The translations under genes were made by a program, and so were the position numbers. The notes under the pieces were generated by a model. The model did no database searches. It saw only the letters and a program-made list of their open reading frames with translations, and was not told where the DNA came from. A stretch of 64,000 nucleotides of DNA from Alistipes sp. Lineage in GTDB: Bacteria; Bacteroidota; Bacteroidia; Bacteroidales; Rikenellaceae. The stretch spans positions 1-64,000 of the forward strand of contig JAGBCY010000018.1 of assembly GCA_017937765.1 (NCBI GenBank). The letters run 5' to 3'. Of this stretch, positions 1-7,371 are shown piece by piece; within the stretch, counting starts at the first letter, position 1, and every line of letters starts with the position of its first letter.

Positions 1-1161
1 AGCCTTACCATCGCTATTACTATCAGCATAGGTGTGTGTACCATTTCTATAACCTTTTATAAGACCCCACGTTACTCGCGAATCCCACGGTGCTTTAATT
101 TCATCAAGGCTAACAATCTTACCGTGGCGGCCATCATCCCAGACCTCAAACACAATACCCTCCTTGCCATTCTCATTATAATAATCTCCAACATTATATA
201 ACTTCTTAGGAGAGTGATGTACAATATTAGGGATATCAACAATCGTCTCAGCCAATGGATCGCTGTTTAGCGGTCCATTATTGCAAACTATCGTGCTATT
301 GCTTGAATATGTGGCACTTCCATTAACCATCTCCAAGCAATCCTCCGCGTGGGTAAGGCGTTTTGTGGCATCGACAACCAAGCACTCTCTAATAAGCCTC
401 TGCCACGGCTCGGGAATGCTACGCAACTTCTCGGGAAGCACACCCGACATCATCTGGCGAAACTGCTCTTGGCGACCCTCTTCGCTCGTTGGAGAGAACG
501 TGCCCGAGTTAAACGGCAGCTCGCCCGCAAGCATCTGGTAGGCGATAACGCCAAAGCTCCAAAGGTCGGTATTCTTGCGGATGGTCGACTCCTTGAGCTG
601 CTCGGGCGAGGCGTAGGCACGTGTGCCACCAAGCACCGAATTGCTAACGGCAGAGCTCTCACCCTCAGCGAGTTGCTTCGAGATACCGAAATCGGTAATC
701 AGCGGCGCGTACTTGCCAGCGTGCTCGACGATAAGGATATTCTGCGGCTTGAGGTCGCGGTGGATGATGCCATTAGAGTGTAGAAAGGCGATGCCCTCGA
801 GGATATTCTCGAGCATCGTAAAGCACATATCGCGGCTGAGCTTGCCCGCCACCATCAGCTTATCGAGGCCGCCAGCCTCGTAATATTTCATAATGGCGAT
901 GTCGGTCTCGCCACGGTAGCTCTTCAGCGTGTAGCAATCCTTATAGCGGGCGATGTAGCGGTGTACGTGCTGCTGCACCTTGTCGAACTCGTTCCTAAGA
1001 CGCAGCTCGGGATGCTGAGGATTTACATCCTGCATCTTTATCGCCACGTACTCGTGCTCGTAGTTGTCGTAGGCGCGATACACCTTGCCGAAGCCGCCCT
1101 CGCCCAAGAGGTCGGTGGCGGCATCGTAGGTGTAGCGTTCGATGAATTGTTGTTCCGTCAT
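1..1161 (-). CDS. Eukaryotic-type Ser/Thr protein kinase with extra C-terminal domain (partial, C-terminus beyond the window)
   Basis: Protein kinase that should phosphorylate Ser/Thr on cytosolic targets. The reading frame runs open from an ATG at 1161 to the window edge (387 codons) with no stop. Visible kinase motifs in order: glycine loop GEGGFGKV (residues 20-27), ATP lysine in VAIK (about 42), HRDLKPQN (134-141), DFG (157-159), SPE in place of APE (185-187) and the DLWSFG helix (199-204). After the kinase domain ends near residue 290 there is a Ser/Asn-rich linker, then a region with the pattern GIVFEV-DGRHGKIVSLDE, resembling repeats in Bacteroidetes surface proteins of unknown function. 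No transmembrane segment is seen before the edge. It lies 36 nt behind galK on the same strand and may be co-transcribed. The kinase call is firm; the substrate is unknown. Confidence 0.9.
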   Translation of the reverse strand, partial: MTEQQFIERYTYDAATDLLGEGGFGKVYRAYDNYEHEYVAIKMQDVNPQHPELRLRNEFDKVQQHVHRYIARYKDCYTLKSYRGETDIAIMKYYEAGGLDKLMVAGKLSRDMCFTMLENILEGIAFLHSNGIIHRDLKPQNILIVEHAGKYAPLITDFGISKQLAEGESSAVSNSVLGGTRAYASPEQLKESTIRKNTDLWSFGVIAYQMLAGELPFNSGTFSPTSEEGRQEQFRQMMSGVLPEKLRSIPEPWQRLIRECLVVDATKRLTHAEDCLEMVNGSATYSSNSTIVCNNGPLNSDPLAETIVDIPNIVHHSPKKLYNVGDYYNENGKEGIVFEVWDDGRHGKIVSLDEIKAPWDSRVTWGLIKGYRNGTHTYADSNSDGKA

Positions 1162-1197
1162 ACGTTATTCTATAAATAGGTGTATGTGACTATCGGC

Positions 1198-2334
1198 CTA
1201 CAAACGGCGGGCACCGTCCGAAATCACCACGGAGTAGACCTTAGGCTCGTGGCCATACTTCTGGGCAAAGCGCGCCTTAGCCTCGGTGAGGAAGTTGTCG
1301 TAGAGCTCGCTCTTAACGAGGTTGATGGTGCAGCCGCCAAAGCCGCCACCCATAATACGTGAGCCCGTAACGCCGCACTCCTCGGCAATCGTAGCCAAGA
1401 AGTCAAGCTCCTCGCACGATACCTCGTAGTCCTTCGACATTCCCCAGTGGGTCTCGTACATACGCTTGCCGACGGTCTCGTAGTCGTCGCGCTTCAAAGC
1501 CTCGCACACGTCGAGCACGCGCTGCTCCTCGCCAATGACATAGCGGGCACGCTTGTAGTCCTCCTCCGAGATCTTATCCTTGATGGCGTCGAGCTGCTCC
1601 ATCGTAGCACCGCGCAGGAACTCCTGGCAAAGAACTGCTGCTACCCTCTCGCATGAGGCGCGACGGTCGTTATAAGGTGAGCCAACGAGGGCGTGCTTAA
1701 CAACTGAGTCGAGCAATACGAGCTTGTAGCCGTGGGCCTCAGGATCGAAGGGGAAGTACTCAAACTCCATAGAGCGACAGTCGAGGCGCATAAGGTGGCC
1801 AGCCTTGCCGAATACCGAGGCAAACTGATCCATAATGCCGCACTTCACGCCGCAGTAGTTATGCTCTGTCGACTGGCCGATGCGAGCGAGCTCGAAGCGG
1901 TCGATGCCGAGCGAGAAGAGCTCGTTCAGTGCGTTGGCGAATGTGGACTCGAGGGCTGCTGATGAGCTCATACCAGCACCGAGAGGCACGTCGCCCGAGA
2001 ATGCTGTGTCGAAGCCAGCGATCTTACCACCGCGCTTCTGAATCTCGCGGCAGATGCCAAAGATATAGCGAGCCCAGCCCTCCGAAGGAGCATCTTCCTC
2101 CGTGAGACCAAACTCGGTGTACGAGTCGAGGTCGATGGCATAGGCGCGCACCTTGTCGCTGTCGTTAAGGCGTATGGCTGCAACCATACCCTTGTCGATA
2201 GCTCCGGGGAATACGAAGCCTCCGTTATAGTCGGTGTGCTCGCCGATAAGGTTGATACGGCCGGGAGAGGCGAAGAGTTCGCCCTCGGCTGCAAATTTCT
2301 CCTGGAATTTGGTCTTTACAACTTCTACATTCAT
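1198..2334 (-). CDS. galK: Galactokinase
   Basis: Phosphorylates galactose with ATP to galactose-1-phosphate, the entry step of the Leloir pathway, in the cytosol. The 378-residue length is normal for the family. The galactokinase signature GRINLIGEHTDYN is at residues 25-37, the GHMP ATP-binding motif PLGAGMSSSA at about 117-126, and the third GHMP motif GGGFGG near residue 330. The ATG start at 2334 puts the signature at its usual distance from the N-terminus. It lies between a zinc-ribbon membrane protein gene (25 nt upstream) and a Ser/Thr kinase (36 nt downstream) on the same strand. No galT or galE is visible here, so the rest of the pathway must be elsewhere. Confidence 0.96.
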   Translation of the reverse strand: MNVEVVKTKFQEKFAAEGELFASPGRINLIGEHTDYNGGFVFPGAIDKGMVAAIRLNDSDKVRAYAIDLDSYTEFGLTEEDAPSEGWARYIFGICREIQKRGGKIAGFDTAFSGDVPLGAGMSSSAALESTFANALNELFSLGIDRFELARIGQSTEHNYCGVKCGIMDQFASVFGKAGHLMRLDCRSMEFEYFPFDPEAHGYKLVLLDSVVKHALVGSPYNDRRASCERVAAVLCQEFLRGATMEQLDAIKDKISEEDYKRARYVIGEEQRVLDVCEALKRDDYETVGKRMYETHWGMSKDYEVSCEELDFLATIAEECGVTGSRIMGGGFGGCTINLVKSELYDNFLTEAKARFAQKYGHEPKVYSVVISDGARRL

Positions 2335-2359
2335 ATCTTTATATCTTTATTTATTGTTA

Positions 2360-2917
2360 TTATTTCGTGTTGTCTCGCGATAGTAGTGCCATAAGCGTGT
2401 TGAGCGCAGAAAGTGCCAACGTGGGCCATAGGGCCAAGTGTAGGGTGATGGTTGCGCGGATGGCACTATGTGGAACAAAGCGGCTGTCGTCGATGCCGAA
2501 GAAGTTGCCATCGGTGAGCCACAGTGTGAGGGCTACGAAGATCGCCGTCACGAGGAATACCACCACGTGCGATGTGCGTGCCGACTTTAGGATCGAGAAT
2601 ATTCCTGCGAGGAAGTATGTCGCGGCCAGTGCGATGACGTAATATGATAGCAGAGCGAAGTTCGAGACGCTTTTGTCGATCATAACCACTGGCTCCATCT
2701 GGCGCATAAAGTCGTTGATGACGCCGAGGGCATCCATATAGTTATACGCCGCGGCTCCCATCACAAACGACATAACAATAAAAAATAGTCCGTAGCCTAT
2801 GCTCGATGGCTTTGATGATTTGGGATCCTTCGCGGGCAGCGGGTGGCCGCAGTGAGGACATTCGTCTTGTAAATCAGATATTCGCGTATTACACTTATGA
2901 CAATTAATAAAAGCCAT
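2360..2917 (-). CDS. Zinc-ribbon multi-pass membrane protein of unknown function
   Basis: I do not recognise a specific family. The 185-residue protein starts with a zinc ribbon made of two CxxC pairs (residues 6-9 and 20-23), followed by a short polar linker and four predicted transmembrane helices (about 42-60, 88-108, 117-136 and 150-175). Small bacterial proteins of this layout (zinc-ribbon plus membrane domain) are common in Bacteroidales but uncharacterised. I chose the ATG at 2917; a longer frame uses a TTG at 2926. A TATCTTTG -7 box on the minus strand (2944-2951) precedes it. It probably heads the galK and kinase transcript, since the next gene begins 25 nt later. Confidence 0.75.
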   Translation of the reverse strand: MAFINCHKCNTRISDLQDECPHCGHPLPAKDPKSSKPSSIGYGLFFIVMSFVMGAAAYNYMDALGVINDFMRQMEPVVMIDKSVSNFALLSYYVIALAATYFLAGIFSILKSARTSHVVVFLVTAIFVALTLWLTDGNFFGIDDSRFVPHSAIRATITLHLALWPTLALSALNTLMALLSRDNTK

Positions 2918-2943
2918 ACCTATCAAGGTTTGAGGTTAATAGC

Positions 2944-2951
2944 AACAAAGA
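2944..2951 (-). promoter_or_regulatory. -7 promoter box (TATCTTTG) for the zinc-ribbon protein/galK genes
   Basis: Exact match to the Bacteroidetes TAnnTTTG box on the minus strand, 26 nt before the ATG at 2917. A TTG lies 22 nt further upstream, slightly outside the usual 19-21 spacing. Confidence 0.55.
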
Positions 2952-2998
2952 TATATTTTTTTGATGAGTTTTGCAACTACTTTTCCGATATTTTGATA

Positions 2999-3006
2999 TA
3001 TCTTTG
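2999..3006 (+). promoter_or_regulatory. -7 promoter box (TATCTTTG) four nt before the ybaK-like start
   Basis: Exact TAnnTTTG match ending at 3006, with the ATG at 3011. A start site at the usual distance would fall on or next to the start codon, implying a leaderless or nearly leaderless mRNA. The nearest upstream TTG is at 25 nt, so the -33 element is weak. Confidence 0.55.
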
Positions 3007-3010
3007 TGGT

Positions 3011-3502
3011 ATGGAACGCAGAGATAAAGTTTTCGAGTGGCTACGTAGCCACGATATAGAGTTCTCGTGGTATGAGCACCCCGAGGCTCCTACGATTGAG
3101 ATAGCACGTGAATATTGGCATAAGGATGGGTCGAAGCATTGTAAGAACCTCTTTTTCCGTAACCATAAGGGTAATCGTCACTATCTTGTTGTGTTCGACT
3201 CGGAGCAGTCGATGGCTATCCACGACCTCGAGCATATACTGCATCAGGGCAAGCTGTCGTTCGCTTCGCCCGAGCGTATGATGAAGTGGCTCGGCCTCTC
3301 ACCCGGTTCGGTGTCGCCATTCGGCCTTATCAACGACGAGGAGAACCACGTGCACCTCTTCCTTGACGAGAGCCTCCAGCGTCAATCGTCGCTCAGTTTC
3401 CATCCCAACGACAATCGCTTCACGGTGGTTATCTCGCGCGAGGAGTTCGAACGATATCTCGAGCTTGTGGGTAATACCTACGAATATATCAAGCTATACT
3501 AA
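3011..3502 (+). CDS. YbaK/ProX-type aminoacyl-tRNA deacylase (prolyl-tRNA editing domain protein)
   Basis: Free-standing editing domain expected to hydrolyse mischarged tRNA, typically Ala-tRNA(Pro) or Cys-tRNA(Pro), in the cytosol. The 163-residue length fits stand-alone YbaK/ProX proteins. The N-terminal half resembles the ProX group (RSHDIEFSWYEHPEAPTIE), followed by CKNLFFRNHKGNRHYLVVF and the later SVSPFGLIND segment that forms the substrate pocket in this family. A longer frame runs upstream to 2897, but it crosses the -7 promoter box at 2999-3006, so the ATG at 3011 is preferred. A nitroreductase gene follows 40 nt later, separated by a terminator-like hairpin. The family is confident; the exact tRNA specificity is inferred. 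Confidence 0.9.
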   Translation: MERRDKVFEWLRSHDIEFSWYEHPEAPTIEIAREYWHKDGSKHCKNLFFRNHKGNRHYLVVFDSEQSMAIHDLEHILHQGKLSFASPERMMKWLGLSPGSVSPFGLINDEENHVHLFLDESLQRQSSLSFHPNDNRFTVVISREEFERYLELVGNTYEYIKLY

Positions 3503-3522
3503 CCTTTTGGTATTGTAGTTGC

Positions 3523-3566
3523 AGTACGGCTCATAAAACATTATGCTTATGAGCCGTACTTTTCTT
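3523..3566 (+). terminator. Hairpin with T-rich tail after the ybaK-like gene, overlapping the nitroreductase start
   Basis: Perfect 14-bp inverted repeat: AGTACGGCTCATAA (3523-3536) and TTATGAGCCGTACT (3547-3560) with a 10-nt loop, followed by TTTCTT. It looks like a rho-independent terminator for the upstream gene. The ATG at 3543 is in the loop and the alternative ATG at 3549 is in the 3' arm, so it may also control translation of the next gene. Confidence 0.7.
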
Positions 3567-4157
3567 GAGGCTGTGGCACTCCGTCGCAGCTACTATCGCC
3601 TCGGCAGTAATGCCGTTACCGACGATAACCATATCGTTACCACCATCGACAAACTCCTTGCGACGATGCCCTCGCCATTTAATGTGCAGTCGACACGCAT
3701 CGTTATGCTCTTTGGTGAGGAGCACCGTGCGCTGTGGAATATTGTAGTCGAGGTGCTACGAGATTTTGTCGTCCCCGATAAGTTTGCAGCTACTGAGAAA
3801 CGTGTAGACGACGCCTTCCGCTCGGGGCGTGGCACGCTCCTATTCTATGAGGATAGCTCGACGCTCGAGGCCCTCAAACGTAAGTATCCGTTATATGCCG
3901 ACAAAGTGGACGTATGGTCGGAACAGTGCTCGGGGATGCACCAGTTTGCCGCGTGGACGGCACTCGAGGATATGGGCTACGGGGCGTCGTTACAACACTA
4001 TAATCCCCTCATAGATGAAAAGGTGGTGCATCGTTGGGAAATTGATTCCAAGTGGCGGCTCGTTGCACAGATGCCCTTTGGCAAGCCGATGGACGCGCCC
4101 TCCTCCCGAGTGCAGACATCGCCTCCTGCGGAACGTATGCGCGTTATAGGGTTATAG
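3543..4157 (+). CDS. Nitroreductase family protein (HBN1/fatty-acid repression mutant-like)
   Basis: FMN-dependent oxidoreductase of the nitroreductase superfamily, cytosolic; the physiological substrate is not known. The 204 residues begin with the SRTFLEAVALRRSYYRL element typical of the HBN1-like subgroup, contain a central EEHRALWNIVVEVLRD segment, and end with an MPFGKPMDAP motif near residues 180-190 that is characteristic of the group. ATG at 3543 and ATG at 3549 are both possible; the second would start MSRTFLEA, the usual N-terminus. The start codon lies within a strong hairpin (3523-3560), suggesting attenuation or translational control. The gene is followed by a bidirectional terminator at 4161-4197. 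Confidence 0.9.
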   Translation: MLMSRTFLEAVALRRSYYRLGSNAVTDDNHIVTTIDKLLATMPSPFNVQSTRIVMLFGEEHRALWNIVVEVLRDFVVPDKFAATEKRVDDAFRSGRGTLLFYEDSSTLEALKRKYPLYADKVDVWSEQCSGMHQFAAWTALEDMGYGASLQHYNPLIDEKVVHRWEIDSKWRLVAQMPFGKPMDAPSSRVQTSPPAERMRVIGL

Positions 4158-4160
4158 TTA

Positions 4161-4204
4161 AGCACCCTCCCAATAACTACGGTGTTGGGAGGGTGCTGTG
4201 GTTT
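4161..4204. terminator. Bidirectional rho-independent terminator
   Basis: Perfect 13-bp stem AGCACCCTCCCAA (4161-4173) with TTGGGAGGGTGCT (4185-4197), followed by GTGGTTTT. It sits between the convergent nitroreductase and ftsE-like genes and can serve both. Confidence 0.85.
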
Positions 4205-4217
4205 TATGCGTATGGGA

Positions 4218-4940
4218 TTACTCGCCGAGTACGGTCGAGACATCCACCTCGGCAATGTGGCCCTGCGAGAAGAGTATCGTGCGCGAGGGGTATTGCTCGA
4301 TAAGCGACAGGTTGTGTGTGGACATAACCACCGCGCAGCCGCTCTCGGTTACGCGTTTGAAGATCTCCATAATACCCTCAGCCGTCACGGGGTCGAGGTT
4401 GCCCGTGGGTTCGTCGGCGAGCAGAAGGCGCGGGTTATTGGTAAGCGCGCGGGCGATGGTTAGGCGTTGTTGTTCGCCGCCCGATAGCTCGAAAGGCATC
4501 TTGTAGCTCTTATGCTCAAGGCCTACGAGCTTAAGAACCTCGTCGATGCGGCGACGTATATCCTCCTCCTTGCGCCAGCCCGTTGCGCGCATCACGTCGT
4601 AGAGATTAAGGAAAACGTTGCGGTCGGTGAGTAGCTGAAAGTCCTGAAACACAATACCCATAGAGCGGCGCAGATAAGGAATCTGACGGCGGCGTAGCTT
4701 ACGGAGATCGAAGCCTACTACCCTACCCTCACCCTCGGTCAGTTCTACCTCGGCATAGAGGGTCTTGAGCAACGAGCTCTTACCCGTACCCACACGACCG
4801 ATGAGGTAGACGAGTTCGCCCTCGTCGACGGTGAGGTTGACGTTTGACAGTATCAGATCGCGCTCTTCGCGGCGACTACGCCCCGTTTCACCGTGGTATA
4901 TCGACACATCTTTTAGCTCGATGACTCTTTTGCTATCCAT
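4218..4940 (-). CDS. ftsE: Cell division ABC-type ATP-binding protein FtsE
   Basis: ATPase subunit that with membrane partner FtsX couples ATP hydrolysis at the divisome to activation of septal peptidoglycan hydrolases. The 240-residue ABC domain has Walker A GRVGTGKSS (about residues 48-56), Q-loop in MGIVFQDFQLL, signature LSGGEQQR and Walker B LLLADEPTGNLD, then the H-loop in MSTHNLSLI. The VFQDFQLL and ADEPTGNLD forms are typical of FtsE, although other ABC ATPases of the LolD/MacB type look similar. A short insert rich in Arg and Glu follows the first strand. No ftsX is adjacent. The ATG at 4940 lies about 23 nt below a TTG-N20-TACATTTG promoter. Confidence 0.85.
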   Translation of the reverse strand: MDSKRVIELKDVSIYHGETGRSRREERDLILSNVNLTVDEGELVYLIGRVGTGKSSLLKTLYAEVELTEGEGRVVGFDLRKLRRRQIPYLRRSMGIVFQDFQLLTDRNVFLNLYDVMRATGWRKEEDIRRRIDEVLKLVGLEHKSYKMPFELSGGEQQRLTIARALTNNPRLLLADEPTGNLDPVTAEGIMEIFKRVTESGCAVVMSTHNLSLIEQYPSRTILFSQGHIAEVDVSTVLGE

Positions 4941-4963
4941 TGCTTTATGTATTATATTTCACG

Positions 4964-4994
4964 CAAATGTAGGAAATATTTTTTTCTTTCGCAA
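4964..4994 (-). promoter_or_regulatory. Promoter of ftsE (TTG-N20-TACATTTG)
   Basis: On the minus strand TTG (4994-4992) is followed after 20 nt by TACATTTG (4971-4964), a full match to the Bacteroidetes vegetative promoter. The 5' leader would be short, about 15-20 nt. Confidence 0.75.
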
Positions 4995-5002
4995 AAAATC
5001 AC

Positions 5003-5010
5003 TATTTTTG
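5003..5010 (+). promoter_or_regulatory. Possible -7 box for the tmRNA precursor
   Basis: TATTTTTG on the plus strand, with TTT rather than TTG 20 nt upstream. It is the best TAnnTTTG match between ftsE and tmRNA, but would leave a precursor leader of about 160 nt, so the assignment is tentative. Confidence 0.35.
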
Positions 5011-5175
5011 CCTCGCATTTGCATTGCCACAGATGTATTTCGAATTGTAACGTTCTTTGGTCTTTTGCGTGATATGTTCCAAGAACATCGGCTATTATTC
5101 TCAAGACTGCGAAACAATAAGATGCCGAAAATAGACGTAACAAAATCAAAGGATATATCAAAACAGCATCTTTTA

Positions 5176-5576
5176 GGGGGTGACCGGTTTTGACAGCAGG
5201 TAGAATTCGATTGTAAGCACGTCGAGCTTTGTGTGGGGTCTCGTTAAACTGAACGCTCAAGCTATAAATGGCAATAACAATTACGCACTCGCTGCCTAAT
5301 TTTCCAGGAAAATTGGCTTAATCGCGTGACCCAAGGCGGTCGTGTGACGAGTATCCCGAGAGGTCGTTCCGCTCTTTAATGGCCAATCACTATGGGGTAT
5401 CATCAATTAAGAGATAGCGTGGTATGTGCCTCGGTTATCACGCGAGATTTAGGGGCTGGGCCTCGGGTTTGGCTGCCGCCTGCCTGGCTCGAGGAGAAGG
5501 ACTAAACGGTCGGCTAAACGTGTAGAAAGCTCTGGGGTTCCTTGTTTGGACGCGGGTTCGACCCCCGCCACCTCCA
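5176..5576 (+). ncRNA. ssrA: Transfer-messenger RNA (tmRNA, SsrA)
   Basis: Rescues stalled ribosomes by adding a degradation tag. The 5' end GGGGGTGACCGGTTTTGAC is the conserved tmRNA start, and GGGGGTG (5176-5182) pairs with CACCTCC (5569-5575) to form the acceptor stem, with discriminator A at 5576. The T-arm is GCGGG-TTCGACC-CCCGC (5552-5568). The tag frame at 5270-5299 reads GNNNYALAA then TAA; known Bacteroidetes tags such as GENNYALAA end the same way, and the second residue is Asn here rather than Glu. The 3' CCA is not encoded. A clean terminator follows at 5583-5608. The last part of the T-loop, the 3' end and the terminator are repeated at 5854-5964. Confidence 0.95.
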
Positions 5577-5670
5577 CTTTGGGTCTGCGATTTGTCGCAG
5601 ACTTTTTTGTTTGTATGTGGGACAAATGTGTGTGCTACGGCAAAGGCGCGTAACTGTGTTACTGTCGGGG
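5559..5670 (+). repeat. Direct repeat copy 1: tmRNA 3' end plus terminator
   Basis: This copy is the functional end of tmRNA. It starts inside the T-loop (CGACC) and runs through the acceptor stem, the terminator and about 60 nt beyond. The copy at 5854-5964 shows only scattered mismatches and one-base indels. Layout and start point suit an attachment site used by a site-specific integrase. Confidence 0.85.
5583..5608 (+). terminator. tmRNA terminator
   Basis: Eight-bp stem GTCTGCGA/TCGCAGAC (5583-5590, 5595-5602) with loop TTTG and a T6 run. Duplicated at 5877-5902 with loop TTCG. Confidence 0.9.
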
Positions 5671-5853
5671 CAGGAGATTGTAGACCTTGTAAACAAGTTT
5701 CCAGTCCTCAATCTCCCGCCCCGTGAGCTACGCTCGCACCTTTGAGATACTCCACCTACCCTCGTTTCAGTGGCGGTGATTTTTTCGGGGTTGCCGCATT
5801 CGCGGAAATCAAGTTTCCACAAATGACGGCTTCGATTGGATAAGCCAATCGTC
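5671..5853. other. Spacer between the tmRNA 3'-end repeats, no gene recognised
   Basis: The 183 bp between the repeat copies has no plausible coding region. An imperfect inverted repeat spans its left edge: GGGGCAGGAGATTG (5667-5680) and CAATCTCCCGCCCC (5709-5722), with one mismatch. The rest shows no feature I can name; it may be the remnant of an excised or decayed insertion. Confidence 0.5.
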
Positions 5854-5964
5854 CGACCCCGCCACCTCCACTTTTGGTCTGCGATTCGTCGCAGACTTTT
5901 TTGTTTGTATGTGGGACAACGGTGAGTGCTGCGGCAAAGGTGCGTAACTGTGTTACCGCCGGGG
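5854..5964 (+). repeat. Direct repeat copy 2: displaced tmRNA 3' end plus terminator
   Basis: Near copy of 5559-5670, offset by 295 bp. It contains the tail CCGCCACCTCCA and the terminator stem GTCTGCGA/TCGCAGAC (5877-5884, 5889-5896) with a T6 run, but no upstream tmRNA body. It is therefore a displaced 3' fragment and not a second gene. Confidence 0.85.
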
Positions 5965-5974
5965 TTGCCGGGAA

Positions 5975-6007
5975 TAAAAAAGCAGGAAACCCAAAAGGCT
6001 TCCTGCT
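5975..6007 (-). terminator. Terminator of the nuclease/TonB locus
   Basis: On the minus strand AGCAGGAA (6007-6000) pairs with TTCCTGCT (5988-5981) and is followed by a run of T. It lies 25 nt after the stop codon of the DUF5689 lipoprotein gene, the last gene of the locus. Confidence 0.8.
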
Positions 6008-6031
6008 CTTGTTAATATCGATGTTAGAAGT

Positions 6032-7357
6032 TTAATACTCCGACTCGCCATCTTCGTCGATCCAGGGCACACTCTTCATATCGTCGGTGGTCATCGCCGC
6101 AACCTGCTCGTCGGTGAGCAACGCATCCTCGCCATTGTCGAACTCAATATCCGAGAAGCTGCTGATTGTCAGCTGATACGAGGCGTAGTCGTTAGCATTG
6201 CCGGCATAGTCCGAACGCTGAGCGTAGATGCCATAGATAGCAGTAATCGTAGCCTTCTCGCCATCCTTGCACACGTTGCGACGTGCGAAGCGCGAGTAGC
6301 CGCTGGTGCGCAGTGCGTAGACGCCATTCTCCGAACATACCGTTGCCGATGGGTTGTAGGTGAAGAGCACCGATCCATAGAGGCTACGGCCCGTTATCTC
6401 TTCCTTATATGCCCAGTGGTACCACGGCTTAGATACCGTGGGACGCGGGTCGGTATACAACCAACTCGGGTAGATATTCTCGAACGATCCGCTCTTGAGT
6501 GCAGGGTTTGTCACGCCATCCTGATTGGGAACGCCAGCGTAGTGGCACTCGAGACCCTCAAAGCGCATAAGACGGCCGAACATAAGCTCGCGCTGCGAGA
6601 TCTCGAAAACCTTATGCTCGAGACCTGTGGCGGCATCCTTCTTCGTCGTGCCGTAGAACTTACCCTCCATCTCTACCTTTGCGGGAGAGAATACCTCAGT
6701 GTAGTTCTCGGGCGTAACGGTGATGATGTCGACACCGGGAGTGTAATACTTCCACTCGCCAAAATCTCCAACCTTGAGGCCGCCCTCAGCCTTACGGCCA
6801 GGGAATACGTGCTGGTCGATGATCTCCTGAAGCTCGATGTTAGAGTTGGCGTAATACTTGTGCTCACCAGCCTTGTTGTACGACTCCGAGGGTGCACCGC
6901 CAAGCGACAACATCATACGATAGTTGCCGAGGTAGAGACCCGTAAGGCGCACATATACCCACGTACCCTTCTTATAGCGAAGGCCTACGTTGTTGTTTAG
7001 CTTGAGCTCGATACCTGTGGTCTCGTCCTGAATGTAGAGCGACTTGTAGACGTTACCCTGATCGTCATCCGTGGTAACCTTACCCTTGATATATACATCG
7101 TGACCCGCGAAGATATCCTCACCGATGAGCTTGTAGATAGTATTGTTCCAGCCGCTGTTTACGCCCGTGTTGCTGATAGGTCCAAAGGCGTACTTAAGCT
7201 CGGCGATGGTGATACGCTCAGCCTCGGGGAACATCTCTTCGAATGTTGCGTCGGTGTAGATCTCGCGAGGTCCCACCATTGTGTGCTCTTCATAACAGCC
7301 AACAGCCACAATCGCTGCGGCTAACATTGTGATAAGTTTGTTCAATTTCATAGTCAT
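6032..7357 (-). CDS. DUF5689 domain lipoprotein
   Basis: Predicted outer-membrane-anchored lipoprotein: the N-terminus has a hydrophobic stretch and lipobox AVGC within the first 25 residues. Residues about 45-160 resemble the DUF5689 domain (AELKYAFG near its start, then YIKGKVTTDD and SLYIQDETTGIELKL), an OB-like fold family of unknown function in Bacteroidetes. A second region to the C-terminus (about 441 residues in total) is not recognised. It is the last gene of the five-gene locus and starts 12-20 nt after the TonB receptor, a position often taken by the surface lipoprotein partner of a TonB transporter. ATGs at 7357 and 7351 are both usable; a TTG at 7360 is unlikely. The DUF5689 call is fairly firm; a substrate-binding role is inferred. 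Confidence 0.8.
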   Translation of the reverse strand: MTMKLNKLITMLAAAIVAVGCYEEHTMVGPREIYTDATFEEMFPEAERITIAELKYAFGPISNTGVNSGWNNTIYKLIGEDIFAGHDVYIKGKVTTDDDQGNVYKSLYIQDETTGIELKLNNNVGLRYKKGTWVYVRLTGLYLGNYRMMLSLGGAPSESYNKAGEHKYYANSNIELQEIIDQHVFPGRKAEGGLKVGDFGEWKYYTPGVDIITVTPENYTEVFSPAKVEMEGKFYGTTKKDAATGLEHKVFEISQRELMFGRLMRFEGLECHYAGVPNQDGVTNPALKSGSFENIYPSWLYTDPRPTVSKPWYHWAYKEEITGRSLYGSVLFTYNPSATVCSENGVYALRTSGYSRFARRNVCKDGEKATITAIYGIYAQRSDYAGNANDYASYQLTISSFSDIEFDNGEDALLTDEQVAAMTTDDMKSVPWIDEDGESEY

Positions 7358-7371
7358 CAATTATTTAGCTG

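Noticed and set aside
5122-5196. Short ATG-started frame in front of and into the tmRNA
   Set aside because: It runs into the 5' part of tmRNA and has no promoter or family evidence.
5514-5822. 102-codon minus-strand frame across the tmRNA 3' repeat
   Set aside because: Its protein includes RWRGSNPRPNK, a classic artefact of translating the tmRNA/tRNA 3' end.
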